In this document: positions 34,324 to 46,905 of the stretch, one piece after another
How the letters are laid out: each line of letters opens with the position of its first letter
Numbering within the stretch: position 1 is the first letter of the stretch
DNA from: Ctena decussata
Taxonomy: Eukaryota > Mollusca > Bivalvia > Lucinida > Lucinidae
Reading direction: 5' to 3'
Assembly (NCBI GenBank): GCA_963989385.1
Contig: OZ022511.1
Span: forward strand, 28,886,503-28,950,502
DNA: 64,000 bases
Made by a program: the position numbers and the translations under genes
The notes under the pieces: generated by a model
What the model was told of the DNA's origin: nothing
The model's database searches: none
What the model saw: the letters and a program-made list of their open reading frames with translations, nothing else

Positions 34324-34369
34324 GAGAAGCTCTGAGTGACTTGATTCTTCTGTGTCAAAACATCAACAA
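34324..34369 (+). CDS. ZSWIM-like protein, exon 7 (46 bp)
   Basis: The acceptor is CTGTTTACAG/GA and the donor ACAA/GTAGGT. It was chosen because it alone converts phase 1 from exon 6 to phase 2 for exon 8 with no stop, giving REALSDLILLCQNIN. The alternative donor eight bases on (GTAG/GTAAAA) would include an in-frame TAG. Short but well bordered. Confidence 0.75.
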
Positions 34370-34384
34370 GTAGGTAAAACAATT

Positions 34385-34605
34385 GAGCCGCGATACGACA
34401 AAACAAACAAAGTGGTAGGTGCGCCCAGCGAAGACTCAGATCAGCCTGGACATCCGCCCAGCCTGATCAGAGTCTTTGCTGTCCGCATGAAGCTAGCTTA
34501 GACAAGTAGCTAACCTTATAGCTCAGCAAAGTTTCTGATCAGACCTAGGCTGATTCGAGAGTTCGCTGGACGTACATGTCGATTTATTGATTTTATTCTG
34601 GATCA
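34385..34605. mobile_element. GAGCCGCG foldback MITE, copy 5 (right end decayed)
   Basis: GAGCCGCGATACGACAAAAC at the left, starting 15 bp after the exon 7 donor. The internal GATCAGCCTGGACATCCGCC half is clear; the right half is shortened and its terminal repeat is no longer recognisable. Confidence 0.75.
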
Positions 34606-34977
34606 CATAAGTTTCTTCACGCCCAGTTACCAAGCAAAACAGGATTTACCAGTGGATAAAACACTGCAAAATTTCTTCTCCCTATCTTTGTATTTCGATC
34701 ATTCAGTAGCTCCCACCTTTCAGATAGATGAGACATAACACTCCCATACTACTGTTGATCAATGTCAGAGTGATTTACTGAAACTTACCGCAAGCGACCA
34801 GAGAATAAAATAGTCTTATCATGGCAAAGATTTTGGTCCACGGGGTTTGACTGCCCTTCCTTTGGGGTAAAAGAGAGAAAAACAAATCACGAAATAACCC
34901 GACGAGTGAAATATGTTTCCAGTGGCGGGGTATCATGTAGTCATTTGTGATGCTTTTATTACCTATTAATTTTCCAG

Positions 34978-35184
34978 AGAATTGAAATTTTGTTGGACCG
35001 ATAATGTATGGGCAGATCTACCACCGTTGTCGGCTATACATACCGGAGAGTTTGTTGATGTTCCTGGAATCCTTGGAGGTGTACAAACCTCGTTCTTTCA
35101 TGAGCCACTCCGTGTGTCTTTGTCTCCAGATCCGCCTCAGAGTTTCAACGAACTTGTGAATGGAACAGCAGAGATTTCAAGCAG
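34978..35184 (+). CDS. ZSWIM-like protein, exon 8
   Basis: The acceptor is AATTTTCCAG/AG and the donor AAGCAG/GTATAT; 207 bp, phase 2 in and out. It encodes KELKFCWTDNVWADLPPLSA and a proline-rich stretch ending in SSR. I recognise no named motif here; reading-frame length, splice borders and phase support it. Confidence 0.85.
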
Positions 35185-36149
35185 GTATATGACTATGGTC
35201 CTGAAAATAAACAAACAGTATGACGGTGATCTTTTAAATGATTTTATCATTTTTTTAATTTTGTTTCGCCAAACAAGATTATGATGATGCCTTTGCCTGA
35301 ACGAAGTATTTCGCACATATAAGGACTACGATTACATTCCCATGAACTTTGGGGATACACCTTTTATACCTAAATAAATCTAAAAGCCTTTACTCAGCTC
35401 AGTTTCCATTGACTGACACAACATGCAGTATTCCAGTATCCGTAAAGTAAAGTATCTGTTAATTTAACATTCTTCATAGTGTTAGATCTTGATTTGTATG
35501 TTTACTGTGATGGTTCACTAATGAGTTAGAAGACCTCCACGTGGACCGAATTAATTGTCTAACGATTCACGATGGCAGTGTAGGGCGAGAGCTCGGTAAA
35601 CCCAGTTTAAGTACGCTTTCTCTCCAGCCCAGTGGTATATTGCTTAACTTTCCGAGACGGTGCTTCCATTGTTGTTTATCGTTGATTTCGGCTTAGTCAT
35701 ATTCTTTGTGTTTTATTTTGTTGCGTTCTTTTTATTCATATGTAAGTTTTGCGTATCAAGGGAACAAAAATAGAAAAAAAAGTAATAATAAAGATTTTAT
35801 GTACTTAATTTGACTAGCTTTGTAACCATCTGCCTGGGAAATTGCAAGTTTTTTTCCTTTCCGCTCGTGCTATTCTTGCTATTTCTGTCTGATTTATGCC
35901 CGAATTCTGATAAATGTGGTAAATTAAAATTTGGTTTGCTGAAGCAGTGTAAGAAAAGAGTCGACAAACATTTCATTTTTTTTGCTGGAGGGGTTTTAGG
36001 CTGAGCTAAGCCCCTTTGTATTTTCGTTAAAAATTGTCATTGCTACACCTCCTGCACTGCTTGTGATAGATTTTCATTAAATTAAACATATATTGTTAAA
36101 GAAGATATCTTGCACTGCTTGACAGATTCTTGGAATTAAGACTGTAGAC

Positions 36150-37000
36150 AAACATGTAGCCGAAACTACGTAGTCTGGCCCATGCTCCTTCTTCTGAATG
36201 TGTTCTCTGCTCTTGAAGGAACTCCTTTAGATTTTCATTTACTTTACTGCAGCTGGTGTTGTGCCGTGTGGCGGCCGTAAAACGTATCCCCGTACATCAT
36301 CCATAATGCAGATTTTATTTTCGTCCTTTGAGATCAGAGGATATGTTCTGAGGGTCTGACATTTTAGATTGGTATAGATTCTTATTCTAGATCATTGTCT
36401 TTTATATAATTTGGACCCTTTTTTATACTAGTCAGTCTTTGAATCGACTGCCCAATTAAACTTGAGAAATTACAGTATGCTTTTCTCTGGTATTGTCACC
36501 AGATATTGTCAGGGTCAATGAGGAGGCTTTATAAGCCGAAACTACTTAGTCTGGCCCATGTTTCTTCTTCTGAATGTGTTATCTGCTCTTGAAGGAACTC
36601 CTTTAGATTTTCATTTTACTTTACTGCAGCTGGTGTTGTGCCGTGTGGCGGCCATAAAAAGTCTCCCTGTATATCATCCATAGTGCAGATTATATTTTAT
36701 TTCCGTCGTTTGAGATCAGAAGATATGTTCTGAGGAATCTGAAATTTTAGATTGGTTTGGACTCTTATTCTAGATCATTGTCTTTTATATGATTTGGACC
36801 CTTTTTGTTACTAGTCAGTCTTTGAATCGACTGCCCAATTAAACTTGAGAAATGACAGTATGCTTTTCTCTGGTTTCGTCACCAGATATTTTCAGGGTCA
36901 CAAAGGAGGCTTTATTAGCCGAAATTACGTAGTCTGGCCCATGCTTCTTCTTCTGAATGTGTCCTCAGCTCTTGAAGGAACACTTTTAGATGCTCGCTGT
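36150..37000. repeat. ~380-bp tandem repeat, about 2.3 copies
   Basis: GCCGAAACTACGTAGTCTGGC begins units at about 36158, 36534 and 36917. Shared inner blocks are ACTTTACTGCAGCTGGTGTT and TTTGAATCGACTGCCCAATT. An inverted fragment occurs at 12710-12800. Confidence 0.85.
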
Positions 37001-37152
37001 CTGGTAAAAAGACGTCCAATAAGCCTTATTGGCCTGAGTATTGTCCCTTTTTAATATCCCCCCCCCGATTTTTTAGATTTTTTTGTCATTTTGCTCTGAT
37101 CTTTTCCCATTTGTTCCATTGCTACAGCACAAGAAATAATATGACACATATT

Positions 37153-39196
37153 TTAGCTCACCTGAGCCCAAGGCTCACAGGTGAGCTTATAGTATAGGCA
37201 GGCATCCGTCGTCCGTCTTCCGTCCATCGTCCGTCGTCCGTCCGTCAATATTTTCAAACGACATCTCCTCTGAAACTACAAGGCCCATTGTTACCAAATT
37301 TCATATATAGCATCTATAGGCAGGGGGAACCAATAATACTGCTTTTTATCCAAATCACTTCAGAACTTTGGTTGCTATGGCAACTTAAAGTTTCCATTGA
37401 CTTGTATGGGAAAAATTGAAAATTTGCATTTATTGCTATGTCACTGCTGATATTTTGACAAAACTTTTACAGAAATGTTCCTTGAGTATTCCTCTATCAA
37501 CCACATGAATTTTATGTAAATTGCACAATTTGGCTGGTTGCCATGGCAACCGAATGGTTATAAAATAGAAAAAATATTAAAAAATCATCTCCTCAGAAAC
37601 TATGCAACCAATAAAGCTCAAACTTCACAGAAAGGATCTTAGTACTACCTTCTATAAAAGTACTGTTTTTCTTGGCAATTGCTCTAGCAGTTTGGTTGCT
37701 ATGGGAACTGAAAGTTGCCAATGACTTATAATGACAAAATGGAAAATTTGCATTATTGCTATGTCACTGCAGATATTTAGACAAAACTTTTACAGAAATG
37801 TTCTTTGAGTATTCCTCTATCAACCACATGAACTTTATGTAAATTGCACAATTTGGCTGGTTGTCATGGCAACCGAATGGTTAAAAAATAGAAAAAATAT
37901 TAAAAAATCATCTCCTCAGAAACTATGCAACCAATAAAGCTCAAACTTCACAGAAAGGATCTTAGTACTAGCTTCTATAAAAGTACTGTTTTTCTTGGCA
38001 ATTGCTCTAGCAGTTTGGTTGCTATGGGAACTGAAAGTTGCCATCGACTTATAATTGCAAAATAGAAAATTTGCATTTATTGCTATGCCACTTCGGATAT
38101 TTTGACAAAACTTACATAGAAATGTACCTTGAGTAGTCTTTAACCAGCCATGTTAAATTTATGCAAATTGCGCAATTTGGCTGGTTGCCATTGCAACCGA
38201 ATGGTTAAAAATAGAAAAATATTAAAAAATCATCTTCGCAGAAACTGTGTGGCCCAATAAAGCTCAAACTTTACAGAAAGAACCTTAGTACTAGCCTCTA
38301 TAGAATTATTGTTTTTGATGGCAAATGCTCCAGCAGTTTGGTTGCTATGGCAACAAAGAGTTTCCATTGACTTATAATGAGGAAAATGGAAATTGGCAAT
38401 TTTTGCTGTCTAACTAACTGCAGTTATTTAAATTTTTTTCTACAGAAATGTTTTTTGAGTAGTCCTCTACGATTCATATGAATTTTCTCCAAATCGCTGA
38501 ATTTGATGGGTTGCCATGGCAAAATAAAGTGTAAATTTCGAAACAAAAATCTTCTGCTCAGAAGCCATATAGGGGATGAAGATGATATTGTGCAAACATG
38601 TTGATGACAGTAGTTTCTACATTGATTTTATTCTTTTTCTTCCAATTCCATAAGAACTTTGGTTGCTATGGCGACTTATAGTTTCCATTGACTCATAATG
38701 GGAAAAATGAAGCCATGAGGGGGATGAAGCTGATACTTAGCATACATATTAATAATTTTAACCTCTACCTAAAGTATGTTTTATATTATCATTGCCCATG
38801 TGAATTTGTTGCTATGGCAACTTAAAGTTTCCATAGACTTATAATGAAGAAAGTGGACATTTGCTATTTATTTCTGTGTTACTGCAGATATTTTGACAAA
38901 AATTCACAGAAATGTTCCTGGAGTAGTCCTCTACCAGCCATATGAATTTGTCCCAATTACCCGATTTTGATTGGTTGCCATTGCAGCTGAAAGGCCAAAT
39001 TTTCACTTTTTTTTGCCAAAGATCTTCTGAGAAGCCATTAATGGGGGATAAAGCTTATTTTTTTGCATAAATGTTTGTGATATTATCCTCTACATAAATG
39101 GTGTTTTTATTGCTGTTGTGCATGGTGTTTTGTTGCTGTAACCTCAGTGCCTTAGTGCTCAGGTGAGCGATATAGGGCCATTGGCCCTCTGGTTTA
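37153..39196. mobile_element. Pearl-like element 2 (intron 8)
   Basis: The left hairpin is AGCTCACCTGAGC..GCTCACAGGTGAGCT and the microsatellite CCGTCGTCCGTC at 37206-37246. The core repeats about every 320 bp, marked by GGTTGCTATGG at about 37369, 37690 and 38018, with diverged units up to 38810. The right end is GCTCAGGTGAGCGATATAGG then the small hairpin GGGCCATTGGCCC. The same end pair (TTCACCTGAGCAC / TAGGTGAGCGATCTAGGG) occurs at 58122-58870. Confidence 0.75.
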
Positions 39197-39505
39197 GTTT
39201 TGTTCAGAAGGCTTAAACATCTGTATTGTGCCTGTTTGAAGTATTAATATCAATCTTGAAAAAAAAAAGATATGCAGATAGTCTATTTACCGGTATGAAC
39301 AGGGGTATTTAGTAAGCAATGCTTACTGCCCTTTCTAGTCGGTAGCTGTTTTGGTTTCTTTTAATGGCCATACCAGGTATGTTCGCTGTTATTTCAAATT
39401 TTTAATCCGAGACTCCTATTTTCGTTCTTATGGATGCCCTTTGATTCCACAGGCAACCTCTTTGAATTTTATTCCTTTATGTCATGTATTTTCTTTTCTT
39501 CACAG

Positions 39506-39644
39506 CACATACGATGAACCACTTTCATTAATGATGTTAAGATTTGAGGCTTTAAGACTCTGGAGACAGTCTGATGATTGGGAACAACAGTTGGTGAAAT
39601 TAGGGTTTGCCATACTGCGGAAACTTTTACAAATGTCATTCCAG
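39506..39644 (+). CDS. ZSWIM-like protein, exon 9
   Basis: The acceptor is TTTTCTTCACAG/CA and the donor TTCCAG/GTAACT; 139 bp, phase 2 in and 0 out. It encodes DEPLSLMMLRFEALRLWRQS then EQQLVKLGFAILRKLLQMSF, an amphipathic helical repeat-like region as expected for the alpha-helical middle of ZSWIM proteins. Confidence 0.87.
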
Positions 39645-40810
39645 GTAACTACATAAGCAATGAATTTCCAGCAATTAGTGAGATTTGTAATGTGATAAAG
39701 CATCACAAATATGTAGTTTCTATTGAAGATATTTCGTCGATACGGCGGTAGCCTAGACCGCTACTTCGGTCACGGATCCTCTGTGTTAATTTGTTATTTG
39801 TTTGGTGGCAGTTCAGTCGTGAAAACGGCTAAAATATTTTGCGGCTGTGTTTCCTTCACTGTTGGTTTTGTCATGTTGCGGCTCAAATGCAAACGAAAAA
39901 ACCCTGGAAAAGGCCACAGTTACAAAGCACAAACGACTCGAGACAACGAAAAAAGAAGGGAAAACTGAACAGTTCTTGGAGGACAATAGGCACACCCATT
40001 TCATCACAAAGGAACTATACATAAACACATGGACAACAAATGTCAAAAGCCGTAAAAATCTATAAAACTAATTTCTATTTTGAACCACAAACCAAAACAA
40101 AAACTTATGCATGACTTCTCAGGTAAACTAAGGCATCGCAAGCAGAGACAAGAAATGTGAAACTTTTGAGACAAAACGAAATTGTTCGACTTCAAAAAAA
40201 TCGCTGATCATTCTCGACAGTTTTATTGTCGATAATATGTGGGTTCGCGAATTGAAGAGTTGCACCAATACTTGGCCAGTTGAAATTTCAGTCGAAAAGT
40301 TCTTTGTCTAGGTATCAAGACACTTCCCAATAACTCAAAAGCTAAACAAACGCAAAATAACGAACACGGGGAAGTATTTCATAATCAGAAAGGAATCGCG
40401 ACCGCATAATTTAAAAATAACAACAACAAAAAAAACACACACAAAAAAAACCCCAAAAACAACACTTTTTAACGCTTCCGGCTATTGAATTATAATACAG
40501 AAATCGCAACCGAAAAGTGTTTAATTAAAATCTTAAAGAGATATACTTATGTATTGCATCTGACTAAGCACAAGTGATCAGTAAACCGAAAACACAAGTC
40601 CGAACACTTTAGAGACCCTTATACAGAGGTGTGAACATAGAGGAAGCACAACCGAAATTATTTCAGCCTTTTTTCACGACGGCGCTAAATGATCATAGAT
40701 AAATTGCCACCAAACAAATAACGAATGTAAAAAGACGACCCGTTAAAGAAGTAGGGCTTAGTGAGCGTTTATTACGATTTGATTTAAACCATTCTGTATC
40801 TTTCTTTTAG
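39645..40810 (+). other. Intron 9 with SINE and foldback fragments
   Basis: 39741-39780 resembles a SINE head (GGCGGTAGCCTAGACCG). 39858-39888 is only the right end of a GAGCCGCG foldback (GGTTTTGTCATGTTGCGGCTC). The rest is A-rich with no feature; the open frames at 39723-40065 overlap one another on these fragments. Confidence 0.5.
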
Positions 40811-40907
40811 CAGTTTTCTATTCTTAAAGACAAGGATAGAGTTTCGAGAATGAAGGAAGTCGACCAGCGAAATACACAGAAGAGAAAAGCCGAGGAGGAA
40901 CATAACG
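40811..40907 (+). CDS. ZSWIM-like protein, exon 10 (NAGNAG acceptor)
   Basis: The border reads TTTCTTTTAG-CAG-TTTTCT, so splicing at 40811 adds a glutamine that splicing at 40814 omits; both keep the frame. It encodes a charged segment, FSILKDKDRVSRMKEVDQR then KRKAEEEHN. The donor is AACG/GTATTC and the exon ends in phase 1. A short helix or nuclear-signal-like function is possible but unproven. Confidence 0.8.
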
Positions 40908-42174
40908 GTATTCTTTTTGTTTTTCCATAATAATGCTAGGTGTGAGTATTAAGAGAAGCTGACTGTAAGGATCGAGCATTGGATGGAAACTCAAAATTTT
41001 GTATTTCGCTAAAAATGTCATGGTTTAAAGCTCTCGACGAAAGATGAAGATTAGTGAAAAAAATAGTGAAATATGTCAAACGGTTCTCGAGATATCTAAG
41101 CAATTACTGTTGCCATGGCAACCATTTTTAGGCCGCTCAAATTTTACATATTTTCATGAATTTCAAAGGGAAAACGTGTCTGTCCTGAAGCAAGTATCAA
41201 ATAGTTAACTGGTATGGTGTTTAGAACTAAATGTAATTGTCAGTCTCTGCACCTTCAGAGCACTGGCTACTGCACGTTGTTGAAACCATGGCAACTGGAA
41301 GTACATATAGTCGGAGAAAAAATAAAATTTGTGAAAATAGCTCTTTTTCAAACCGAGGTTTTTGAAAATGGCAGCCTGACCTGAATATATCATTAACATG
41401 TCTTCAAACAGCAACATAAGTACGGTACATAGCAAAAGCAATTAGTTGTAAACTTTCACTGACTACAGAATAAATGCACGTGCAAAGGGTGTCCCTGTCG
41501 CATTTACAATTTTACAGAAACAACAGTTTTCTAGATTTCTTTACCCTAATTTCCATACTTTCAGTTTGAATTTGCTTATTAAACAAATAAAGAGTCGCAT
41601 TTTTATCCCATCTTTGCAAATAACGGCGTAGAAATGTAGTGTTTGATATTGTTTCTATGGTTACGATGCATAAAAATGTGTTACATCAGTTCAAAACGAC
41701 CCTAAACCCATGTAACTAATGTACAACTCTTAGTTTGCAGTAGAATCGATATGGTTTTAATGTAGTTCAGTACTTGGTTTCCGTATCTCTAATGGTTTTC
41801 ATTTTTTTCAAATAAACAAATTTAAAGTTGCTGCTTAGATACCCCACCCACTGTATATGCAATAGCAATATCACCGTTTTGTGAGGAGAAAGTGTGTACA
41901 AATGTGAAAAAATACGTGATATAGAACTACACGATTAAGAACATTTTTTTTTCTTTCCAGTGAATTGTCGCTGATGTATACATGGTGTTGAGCGCGAATC
42001 GTAGTTTATATCTCGACGGCGAAGCCGGAGTGAGTTAAGAAAAGCTAAATGTAAGAAACAAGCCGAAAAATCGCACGCTCAACCAATAATAATTTCATAA
42101 CAAAATGGACATTTCAAACATTTTTATGGTACCACAAATTAACATTTAAATGGCAGACTGGAAAACGAAGAGAG

Positions 42175-42680
42175 TTAATGACAGGTTTGTAGTTTTATGG
42201 CCCTTTCAACAGTACTTAGGTCATGCAACAAGGCATGGGTGATTTTAATGACTGTGTGCAATGGCACCCCGTGATTGAAAAAAAGATATTCGAACAAGGA
42301 CTGCTAGCTTAGCACGCAGACGCGTCCCTCACTAAGCTACAGAAAAGTGGATAAAATTAGATGGGATGAATAAATCACTCATGAGTACTCGCATACTTAA
42401 GACGGCACCCCTATCAGGATTACCTGAATTACACGACTTTCTTGGCTATTCTAGAAGCCCCTGGTAGCACAGTAGGTCAAGGCCTGGCCTGCTGATCAAG
42501 TGGTTCAGAGTTCGAGATCTGCTTGATGCATTAATCTTTCCAACCGCAAATTTGGCTCAACAGCACAGCTGTCAGACTCCCCCCCCCCACACACACACTT
42601 CCCACCATCCCCCAACCACATTCCCCAATCGTCCTGATATGACTGAAAAAATAGCCATCAGAGGAGATGGCAAATCCCCC
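42175..42680. mobile_element. Two tRNA-derived SINEs in opposite orientation
   Basis: 42175-42350 is antisense (ends in GCGTCCCTCACTAAGCTACA, read inverted as a tRNA-like head). 42455-42680 is sense (GCCCCTGGTAGCACAGTAGG, GAGTTCGAGATCTGC, then TTTCCAACCGCAAATTTGG), with a C-run near 42580. Confidence 0.65.
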
Positions 42681-42993
42681 GACCAAAGGCCCCTTCTGCC
42701 TTGGTAAACAGGATGCACTTCAAAACATATATAAGTAATATAATGTCATTCTACTATGCTTCTGATTGACATTATCTGTTTAACAGATGCATGATTATCT
42801 AACACTCAGACCAAAACAGTATGCCAGACTGCTAAAAAGAGGTAAAATCTCAAACAGCCACCATGTACACAATGAATAGCATATGATACATTCAACATCT
42901 GAAAATGCGTGAGGAACTTCTAAAGTACAAGCCATACAAATCTAATTTTGAGCTCTCTAGTAAGTGAATTTGGACAAAGAATCCAAATCTGGA

Positions 42994-43002
42994 TTTTTTT
43001 TT

Positions 43003-43033
<31 letters not shown>

Positions 43034-43037
43034 GGGG
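42994..43037 (+). repeat. T19-G25 homopolymer junction
   Basis: Nineteen T run directly into 25 G. It sits at the left edge of pearl-like element 3. The length is likely unreliable in any assembly, and the G-run could form quadruplex structure. Confidence 0.9.
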
Positions 43038-43044
43038 AGGAGGG

Positions 43045-44200
43045 GGGGAGTTGTCATTCTTGTTCGTGACACATCATCATGACCTTGTCTACACATCTGT
43101 GAAGTATCATGAAAATATTTCAAAAGGTTTTCAAGTTATAGAGCCGACACGAAAACACACCTAAAACCATCAAGGGGAAATAACACAAAAAGTAAGAAAG
43201 CAAGAGTTGTCATTCTTGTTCGCGACACATCATCATGACCTGTTCTAAATATCTGTGAAGTATCATGAAAATATTTCAGAAGGTATTCAAGTTATAGAGC
43301 GGACACGAAACAACACAAAATCACAGCTAAAACCATCAAGGGGAAATAACTAAAAAATAAGAAAGCAAGAGTTGTCATTCTTGTTCGCGACACATCGTAA
43401 TGACCTGTTCTACATATCTGTAAAGTCTCATAAAAATATTTCAAAGGGTATTCAAGTTATAGAGCGGACACGAAATCACACCCAAAACCATCAAGGGGTA
43501 ATAACTCAAAAAGTAAGAAAGCAAGAGTGGTCATTCTTGTTTGTGACACATTGCCATGACCTGTTGTATATATCTGTAAAGTATCATGAAAATATTTCTA
43601 AGGGTATTCAAGTTATAGAGCCGACACGAAATCACACCTAAAACCATCAAGGGGAAATAACTCAAAAAGTAAGAAAGCAAGAGTTGCTATTCTTGTTCGC
43701 GACACATCCTCATGACCTGTTCTACATATCTGTAAAGTATCATGAAAATATTCCAAAGAGTATTTTAAGTTATTGAGCGGACACGAAATCAACACAAAAT
43801 CACAGCTAAAACCATCAAGGGGAAATAACTCAAAAAGTAAGAATGCAAGAGTTGTCATTCTTGTTCGCGACACATCGTCATGACCTGTTCTATATATCTG
43901 TAAAGTATCATGAAAATATTTCAAAGGGTATTCAAGTTACAGAGCGGACACGAATCTGCCAAAAGTTCACCAAAGGGAAGATAATACAAAAAGTACAATA
44001 GCAAGAGTTACCATTCTTGTACGCGACACTTCGTCATGTCCTGTTCTACATAACTGTGAAGTACCATGAAAATATTCCAAAGGGTATTCAAGATATAGAG
44101 CGGACAAGAAAAATGTTTACGGACGGACGGACGGACGGACAGACGGACGGACGGACGGACGCCAGGCTCATCGCTATATCCCCCGAACCTTTCGGTCGGG
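43045..44200. mobile_element. Pearl-like element 3 (intron 10)
   Basis: A core of about 155-165 bp repeats seven times, marked by GAGTTGTCATTCTTGTTCGCGACAC variants (first bases at about 43050, 43206, 43369, 43529, 43682, 43850, 44008). (GGAC)n follows at 44121-44160, then the hairpin TATCCCCCGAACC..GGTCGGGGGATA at 44174-44204. The long open frames at 43372 and 43613 come from the tandem core. Confidence 0.85.
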
Positions 44201-45554
44201 GGATAAAAATGTTAAAGAGGACATAAAATCCAAAGTCATTCATCTATCCATTTTTAGCTGTTCTATGTAGTATGACGATCATAGGTAACAGAACATTGCT
44301 TAAAATTGCAGTATCCCTCGGTGAATAGACGCTGTAGGCCTTAGTCTACACCACTTTCTGTCCTGAAAAATGCCTCTTCTTGCGTATTACCTGCTTCACA
44401 GAAGCAATTCATTCAAAAAACATTAGTAAATTTATTTATTTCAACATAAAATAAAGATAAGGCAAAAATATTGCTGCAAATAAAACGGTTTTACTCCGTT
44501 CTTCTATTCCGTGATTTCTGAAGACGTTTTGCTCGGGACAACTCTTGTCATCAAATGTACCGAATACAACTGCAACTGCAGTCTTGGTAAATGGACCTAT
44601 TTCATAGATAGAAAACGGTCATGGTGAGCATTGTTGACAGAAGTCTTATTCTTTCAAAGATACTTTCTTTTATTACTAAAGATCATGGATACTACCTGTA
44701 GTGTTCGCAGATTTGTAATCGTCAAGGGAGGTAGATAATGCCAGTTTGAATTATCTCCCTTCCTACTATTTTACAGTATTGACACATTTCAAAGATGGAT
44801 AACTTTTAAAGTTTTGCGAGTTTACACCTAACTTTTTTTCTTTCTTTAACTTCAAACCTTACCCTATTATGCATATATTGCCTTATTGTCAAACGTGACT
44901 GCCATTTTTAGTTATCAGGCGAATAAAACACCAATTTTTCACTCAAAATTGGGTCGATTTTTCCCAGTAAAAGCTCTCCCGTTGATAATAAGGGACAGAA
45001 AACATTCATATCATGTTTTCTTATTACATACGTATGTATTTTCAAACTATACAAGCACATAAGAATGGGATAATATTTGTTGTTTGATTTTTATCGAGGA
45101 AATATTACATACATGTCTCAATATTGATATTTTCAAAATGGATTCCTGGTTACCATGGAAACGGCCGAACGTTGACCTCTAAAAACTTGTGAAATACAAA
45201 CAAGCATGGTATATATCAGTTTCCCAAAATTTGAGCCAAATCCGTAATTTTCGACTTTCCACGTTATTATGGGCCAATGCTCGATGTTTACAGTCAGCTT
45301 CTCTTAAGTTGTTCCAACATCATGTATCGTTTTTGTTGATGTTCATATGTCATTTTTATACAGTATTGTACTGGTTCGTAAACCACAAAAAGGTATACTT
45401 CGGAAACGGACAGATAATTTCAGTTGAACCTTCTTCTTTAGTGTTTCTTTTTTTCAAGAACTTGTATGAACTGGTTCATAAACCAAAAAAAGTTCGAAAA
45501 AGGTATACTTCTGTTTCTGTACAAAACGGACATATGATTTCATTTGAGCCTTAT

Positions 45555-46905
45555 TATACCCCCGCTTTGAAAAAGTTGGGGGTATACTGGTTTACATCTG
45601 TCCGTCCGTCCTTCCTTCCGTCCGTCCTTCCGTCCCCTTTTAATCAAATTCATCGTCGAAAATTTCTTCTCAACTATACAAGTTAGACTTGTCATATTTG
45701 GCATACAGGTTGATGACGACATGTTCTATCGTGGGATTGAGAACCAGCCTTCTTCTGCTTATTCTTCTCTGTATTTGTCCGATTTTCTTTCTTTCCATAC
45801 TATGAATAATGAAATTTTTCGTCAAAGATTTCTCCACAACCATGCAAGCTAGAGTAGTCATATTTGGTATGCAGGTTAATGACGACATGTTGTATAGTGG
45901 GATTGAAAACCATCCTTCTCCTCTTATTCTTCCCTGTATTTGTCCGATTTTCTTTCTTTCCATACTTTGAATAATGAAATTTTTCGTCAAAGATTTCTCC
46001 ACAACCATGCAAGGTGGAGTAGTCATATTTGGAATGCAGGTTGATGACGACATGTTGTATCGTGGGATTGAGAACCAGCCTTCTCCTGCTTATTCTTCCT
46101 TGTATTTGTCCAATATTCTCTTTTTCCATACTTTGAATATTGAAATTTTTCGTCAAAGATTTCTCCACAACCATGTAAGGTAGAGTAGTCATATTTGGTA
46201 TGCAGGTTAATGATAACTTATTGTATTGTGGGATTGCAAACTGGCCTTCTCCTCTTTATTCTTCCTTGTATTTGTCCAATATTCTTTCCTTCCATACTTT
46301 GAATATTGCAATTTTTCGTCAAAGATTTCTCCACAACCGTGCAAGCTAGAGTAGTCATATTTGGTATTTTGGTTATTGACAACGTATTGTATCGTGGGAT
46401 TGCAAATCGGCCTTCTCCTCTTATTCTTCCCTGTATTTGTCCAATTTTCTTTCTTTCCATACTTTGAATAATGAAATGTTTGCAAAAGATTTCTATGCAT
46501 CTGTAAATAAGAGTAGAGATATTTTGTATGCAGGTTCATGATAACTTGCCGATTGTGAGATTGAGAACCAGCCTTCTCCTGCTTATTCTTCCCTATATTT
46601 TCCCAATTTTCTTTCTCTCTTGACTTTGAATAATGCATTTTTTGTAACAGATTTCACAGCAACCATTCAAGTTTTAATGTTCATATTTAGTATACAGACT
46701 GATAAAGACTTATGTCTTACATGTTTTCGTTATTTTTTCTTTCTTTCAATGTGAAATCATTTTAGTCCGTATTACATAGAAAGGGATTTATGTAGCATAT
46801 TGATATTTGGTATACATGGTGACAACGAGTTCTCTCTCTATGCTTTTTGTAACGAAAATAACACCATTTGATTTAAGCAGTGAAGCGGGGGTATAGTCGG
46901 ATTCT
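45555..46905. mobile_element. Pearl-like element 4 (intron 10)
   Basis: The left hairpin is TATACCCCCGCTTTG..AAGTTGGGGGTATA, then TCCGTCCGTCCTTCC at 45600-45640. A core of about 155-160 bp follows (TCAAAGATTTCTCCACAACC, GTATGCAGGTT.ATGA), some seven copies to about 46720. The right end GAAGCGGGGGTATAG pairs with the left. The open frames of 80-143 codons on the minus strand (45670-46638) are the tandem core read through and repeat the same peptide. Confidence 0.85.

Larger units (their letters stand above)
35185..39505 (+). other. Intron 8: tandem repeat and pearl-like element
   Basis: 35185-36120 has nothing recognised beyond AT-rich DNA. 36150-37000 is a tandem repeat of about 380 bp. 37153-39196 is a pearl-like element. 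39197-39505 is the AT-rich end with a good polypyrimidine tract. Confidence 0.6.

Noticed and set aside
43045..44200. Regular repeats with spacers, CRISPR-like
   Set aside because: Whole 155-165-bp units are repeated with no unique spacers, in a eukaryotic intron.
45670..46638. Overlapping 80-143-codon minus-strand frames as genes
   Set aside because: They are read-through of the ~155-bp tandem core of a pearl-like element; peptides repeat in different frames.
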